From a virus: a stretch of DNA of 24,730 nucleotides. The stretch spans positions 1 to 24,730 of IMG/VR virus record IMGVR_UViG_3300028925_002282; one strand, written 5' to 3'. The notes under the pieces are model-generated. The model ran no database searches. It was not told the DNA's origin and saw nothing but the letters and a program-made list of their open reading frames with translations. Positions 22,317 through 24,730 of the stretch are shown here, one piece after another. A program made the position numbers and the translations under genes. Position 1 is the stretch's first letter. Every line of letters begins with the position of its first letter.

Positions 22317-22476
22317 TTTTGATCCAAACAACCCAATTAATAACTGGGAGGAAAGCGAATCATGTAAGCATTGCCAATTAGATTTAGTAAATGAAAAGGG
22401 TGAAATGATTTGTGAGGGATGTGATATTTGTGTTTGTTGTGTTGAAACATTAACGGAATGCACATGTGATGAGTAA
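22300..22476 (+). CDS. Cys-rich small zinc-binding protein
   Basis: The 58-residue acidic protein starts at ATG 22300 (ATG 22297 and TTG 22294 directly upstream are equal alternatives). A hydrophilic N terminus (DSKDNFDPNNPINNWEE) precedes a dense cysteine cluster: CKHC, C-x2-C, CVCC and CTC, nine cysteines in about 36 residues. This could bind one or two zinc ions. It overlaps the preceding membrane peptide and the next gene (8 nt). No family recognised. Confidence 0.55.
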   Translation: MDSKDNFDPNNPINNWEESESCKHCQLDLVNEKGEMICEGCDICVCCVETLTECTCDE

Positions 22477-22657
22477 ACACAGGGGAAAAATAATAGGGAT
22501 TAAGGATTTAACAAAACCCATAAGAAATAAGATTTGGGAAGATTTAACAAAGGGATATGTTTTAAAAGAAATTGTAAAAAGAAACAATGTTACAGCATAC
22601 ACAATTGATTTTATTGTAAAGGAAAGGATGAGAATAAATAGATTTGAATTAAAATAA
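22469..22657 (+). CDS. small helix-turn-helix protein
   Basis: From ATG 22469 it is 62 residues (GTG 22466 is one codon earlier). The basic sequence KHRGKIIGIKDL is followed by IWEDLTKGYVLKEIVKRNNVTAYTIDFIVKERM. The last part reads as a helix-turn-helix (LKEIVKRNNVTAYTIDFIV) like small phage regulators. It may be a transcription switch for the early operon. It overlaps the Cys-rich gene by 8 nt. Confidence 0.5.
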   Translation: MSKHRGKIIGIKDLTKPIRNKIWEDLTKGYVLKEIVKRNNVTAYTIDFIVKERMRINRFELK

Positions 22658-22663
22658 TAATAA

Positions 22664-22864
22664 GTGAAAAGAACGTTCAAAACAATAAAATGGATCTTAA
22701 GGTATCACATTAAAAATAATGTGCGTTCATTGTGGACATGGGAAGATGATAATTTCACATGCATTTATAATAATTACAATGTTGAAAATAGAATTTATAC
22801 GCCCCAACAATTATTGAGGGAAATTGATTTAAAAAAAGAAAAGGATGATAAAACAAATAATTAA
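22664..22864 (+). CDS. hypothetical 66-residue protein (GTG start)
   Basis: The GTG at 22664 is preceded by an A/T-rich leader. The sequence is KRTFKTIKWILRYHIKNNVRSLWTWEDDNFTCIYN with several aromatics and a charged C-terminal helix (QQLLREIDLKKEKDD). It overlaps the next small ORF by 20 nt. No family recognised. Confidence 0.45.
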   Translation: MKRTFKTIKWILRYHIKNNVRSLWTWEDDNFTCIYNNYNVENRIYTPQQLLREIDLKKEKDDKTNN

Positions 22865-22994
22865 GGAATTAATGAAGTTGGTGATAAGTACAATTTTATT
22901 CCCATTGATAATTTTAATAACTTTAGTAATAATATTTATTGCAGCACATGAAGCATTTTGGAACAATACAACAGGGGAAACTGAAACTGAATAA
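22845..22994 (+). CDS. 49-residue single-helix membrane protein
   Basis: This short ORF starts within the previous one. A basic N terminus (IKQIIKELMKLV) leads to a hydrophobic helix at about residues 13-33, then an acidic end (TTGETETE). Its 3' end overlaps the NinB-like gene by 47 nt in another frame. It is either a membrane accessory protein or a chance ORF. Confidence 0.4.
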   Translation: MIKQIIKELMKLVISTILFPLIILITLVIIFIAAHEAFWNNTTGETETE

Positions 22995-23328
22995 CAAACG
23001 TTTGTTCATTGATAGTTTGCAACAATTTGAGGGAAAGGAAATTGAAATCAGATTAAGGGAAAGGAGTGCAAACCGATCAAAGGAACAAAATAGTTTATAT
23101 TGGATTTGGATTGATATATTAAGCAAAGAAATTGGCTACACAAAAGAGGAAATGCATACACTTATAAAATATAAATTCTTAAAAAGAAACATTGTTGATG
23201 ATAATGGAGTTGAATCTGAAACAATTAAAAGCACCACAACATTAACAACTAAGGAATTTACCGCATTCATGGATGAGGTTTTATTTTGGAGTAATAGCAC
23301 ATTGAACATTAATTTACCCAGTAACTAA
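22948..23328 (+). CDS. NinB/Orf-like recombination protein
   Basis: From ATG 22948 it is 126 residues (TTG 22939 adds three). The sequence shows the NinB/Orf-type pattern: an EIEIRLRERS strand, the RSKEQNSLYWIWIDIL helix (RSxxQN, as in lambda NinB with ERNRSLDQN), then EEMHTLIKYKFLKR. It ends in ESETIKSTTTLTTKEFTAFMDEVLFW, similar to the STSRMRVGEFAELLE end of lambda NinB. NinB replaces RecFOR in loading strand-exchange proteins on SSB-coated DNA. The fit with an SSB and nuclease in the same genome supports it. Confidence 0.6.
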   Translation: MKHFGTIQQGKLKLNNKRLFIDSLQQFEGKEIEIRLRERSANRSKEQNSLYWIWIDILSKEIGYTKEEMHTLIKYKFLKRNIVDDNGVESETIKSTTTLTTKEFTAFMDEVLFWSNSTLNINLPSN

Positions 23329-23330
23329 TA

Positions 23331-23711
23331 ATGAACGAGGAAAGATTGCAAACGGAAGTAATTAACTGGATAAAAGAAAAACATCCTGATGCAAGATATT
23401 GTGCATCATTGGGTGGGATATACACAGGGCCAAGGCAAGCCATCAAAGCAAAGCGCACAGGGTATTCAAGGGGATTCCCTGATTTGCAAATAACTGAAGC
23501 AAGGGGTGGATACTTTGGTTTGTTCATTGAAATAAAAACAATCAAAGGTAGGCCAACAAGCGTGCAAAAGGAATGGATTGATGATTTGAATTTAAGGGGT
23601 TACTATGCAGAAATATGCAAGGGGTTGCCAGCGGTTGTGAAATGCATTGAAGATTACATGAGTTTGGCTGAAACAATAGGGAATGAAAATATAGATTATG
23701 AAAGCAATTAG
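23331..23711 (+). CDS. VRR-NUC domain nuclease
   Basis: The 126-residue protein matches the VRR-NUC family of PD-(D/E)XK nucleases. An N-terminal ERLQTEVINWIKEKHP is followed by SLGGIYTGPRQAIKAKRTGYSRGFPDL (D51), LFIEIKTIKGRPTSVQKEWI (E67, K69, Q79) and a GYYAEICKG strand. VRR-NUC proteins cleave branched or flapped DNA and in phages are found next to replication and recombination genes. It could resolve recombination junctions before packaging. It starts 2 nt after the NinB-like gene. Confidence 0.85.
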   Translation: MNEERLQTEVINWIKEKHPDARYCASLGGIYTGPRQAIKAKRTGYSRGFPDLQITEARGGYFGLFIEIKTIKGRPTSVQKEWIDDLNLRGYYAEICKGLPAVVKCIEDYMSLAETIGNENIDYESN

Positions 23712-24039
23712 CAAAAAACAATCGGAAATAAACAGGAAGTTGGGAAAGGTTTACATGGAAATCATGGATGAAAGAGGGCATTATTGTACAGGTTGTGGCC
23801 GTTCTGATGTTCCTTTAAGCAATAGCCATTTGATCCCAAGGAGTAGGAGATCAGATTTAATATGTGAGAAAAGAAACATCACATACCATTGTATGAGTAT
23901 GGGTGAAAGGAAAGGATGCCATGAGATGTGGGAGGGAGTTGGGCGAACAATGCTATTGGATTATCATAAGAACATGGAATACATTTTGGAAGTTGATCCT
24001 GAATATTATTTCTTAATTAGTGAGTTGAATGCCAAATAA
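23698..24039 (+). CDS. HNH-like (treble-clef) nuclease
   Basis: In the 113-residue protein, C30-x2-C33 (CTGC) precedes PLSNSHLIPRSRR (His44), then THYH-type TYHCM (Cys65) and GCHEMWEG (Cys74, His75). The pattern of two Cys, an SHLIPRS turn and a later CH is that of His-Me finger/HNH nucleases like NinG. NinG and NinB lie together in lambda, and here the NinB-like gene is nearby. It may cut recombination intermediates. It overlaps the VRR-NUC gene by 14 nt and the next gene by 11 nt. Confidence 0.7.
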   Translation: MKAISKKQSEINRKLGKVYMEIMDERGHYCTGCGRSDVPLSNSHLIPRSRRSDLICEKRNITYHCMSMGERKGCHEMWEGVGRTMLLDYHKNMEYILEVDPEYYFLISELNAK

Positions 24040-24292
24040 AACGTTTATAAAAGCAGCCACATCATTAGCAATGTTTAATGCAATTGATACAATAAAAGAT
24101 ATTGCAGTAAGGCATGATAAACTGGAGGACATGGAATACATTGACAACATGTTTATCTTATCAATTATTGGGCATGCAATAGCATCAGAACAAGATAAGA
24201 AAGAAGTATTGGATTTCCTTATTGGAATAGCAAACAAAAGAAGTAGGGAAGAGGAAGATGTTTTATTTAATAACGCTAAAGATTTATTGTAA
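24029..24292 (+). CDS. hypothetical helical protein
   Basis: The 87-residue helical protein (PNKTFIKAATSLAMFNAIDTIKDIAVRHDKLEDMEYID) has an acidic C-terminal half. Its stop overlaps the HNH gene ATG (TAATG), indicating coupled translation. No known family. Its position between two HNH-type nucleases is all the context offers. Confidence 0.6.
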   Translation: MPNKTFIKAATSLAMFNAIDTIKDIAVRHDKLEDMEYIDNMFILSIIGHAIASEQDKKEVLDFLIGIANKRSREEEDVLFNNAKDLL

Positions 24293-24627
24293 TGCCGTAC
24301 CTGCCAAAACAAAAACCAAAGTCATGGATGCCTAAGAAAGTAGAGGGCCAAACAAGGCAATATGATAACAGTTCATTCTATCAATCAAAGCAATGGCGCA
24401 TGACAAGGAATCATTACATTAAAAGCAATCCATTGTGTGAGCAATGCAGCAGGGACAACAAGACAACAGGCGGGCATTGTGTGGATCACATCAAGCCAGT
24501 AACTAAAGGCGGTGCAAAGTTTGATGATAGCAACCTGCAAACATTATGCAATAGTTGCCATGCTAAGAAGTCAGCACAGGAAGCGGTTGAATATAGGGCT
24601 GGGGTTAAGCCGTACAAAAGGAAATAA
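24292..24627 (+). CDS. HNH endonuclease adjacent to terminase
   Basis: The 111-residue HNH nuclease has SKQWRMTRNHYIKSNPLCEQC (C49, C52), then VDHIKPVTKGG (D65, H66), DDSNLQTLCNSCHAKKS (N81, C86, C89, H90). This is the typical terminase-linked HNH, which in HK97-like phages cuts cos DNA together with TerS and TerL. The N terminus is Pro/Lys-rich. If the map is circular the zinc-ribbon protein and terS follow directly. It is the last gene of the window. Confidence 0.9.
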   Translation: MPYLPKQKPKSWMPKKVEGQTRQYDNSSFYQSKQWRMTRNHYIKSNPLCEQCSRDNKTTGGHCVDHIKPVTKGGAKFDDSNLQTLCNSCHAKKSAQEAVEYRAGVKPYKRK

Positions 24628-24730
24628 TAAGATATGTTAGTCCTTATGGGGTTTATAATATAAAAATAAAAATAAAAAATAAAAATAATATTATGTGGGG
24701 GTGTGTTGAATCATAAAAACAAAATATGCT
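24628..24730 (+). other. right-edge noncoding region, possible cos/origin DNA
   Basis: This 103-nt gap has no gene. It contains GGGGTTTA (24648-24655), repeated at 27-34 in the left edge, a run of AT-rich ATAAAAATAAAA, a palindrome ATAATATTAT (24685-24694) and a G-rich GTGGGGGTGTG. The left edge starts GGGGG. The gap between HNH and terS is the usual cos location, but the exact ends cannot be read here. Confidence 0.4.

Noticed and set aside
1-24730. CRISPR arrays, tRNA genes, insertion sequences, integrase and attachment sites
   Set aside because: No spaced direct repeats, cloverleaf patterns, transposase or recombinase motifs were seen on either strand.

Overview
The window is almost certainly a near-complete or complete genome of a small tailed phage (siphovirus, HK97-type head) that infects a member of the Bacteroidota, probably a flavobacterium. 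The host assignment rests on three things. The base composition is AT-rich. A promoter of the Bacteroidota type lies at 17142-17173 (TTTG, 20-nt spacer, TATGTTTG). The single-strand-binding protein is of the DUF3127 family, which is typical of Bacteroidota. All supported genes are on the + strand, packed tightly and often overlapping by 1 to 14 nt. No tRNA, rRNA, CRISPR array, insertion sequence, integrase or phage repressor was recognised.

Late region, 83-17030. A small zinc-ribbon protein is followed by the two terminase subunits, a small conserved protein, and, after a structured gap of about 200 nt, the portal. Next come the prohead protease, major capsid protein, head-tail connectors (gp6-like, head-closure, gp10-like), tail terminator (DUF3168), a Lys-rich small protein, the tail-tube protein and the tail assembly chaperone. 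The chaperone carries a -1 frameshift site, GGGAAAG, identical to that of phage lambda G/GT. The tape measure and a 1087-residue tail-tip/receptor-binding protein follow. Then come the lysis genes (a 59-residue membrane protein, an M15 peptidase and a holin) and a metallophosphoesterase with an N-terminal helix-turn-helix-like segment. Strong hairpins follow the capsid and tail-tube genes. A U-tracted terminator at 17067-17099 ends the block.

Early region, 17142-24627. One promoter is visible, and about two dozen genes follow it. They include a possible strand-annealing protein, a RecB/Cas4-like PD-(D/E)XK nuclease with four cysteines placed for an Fe-S cluster, a stand-alone DnaA domain IV protein, and an SSB with an acidic DGLPF tip. 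There is also a winged-helix protein ending in a clamp-binding-like QITLF, two DNA methyltransferases, a replication-initiator-like protein, NinB-like and VRR-NUC proteins and two HNH-type nucleases. Several very small proteins, many with one membrane helix, fill the spaces.

No polymerase, primase or helicase is recognisable. I infer that the phage hands its DNA to the host replisome, using its DnaA-like, SSB-tip and clamp-motif proteins as adaptors, and recombines with its own nuclease/annealing set. The HNH gene at the right edge and terminase genes at the left edge are a normal neighbour pair. The window edges therefore either join (circular map) or are the physical (cos) ends.
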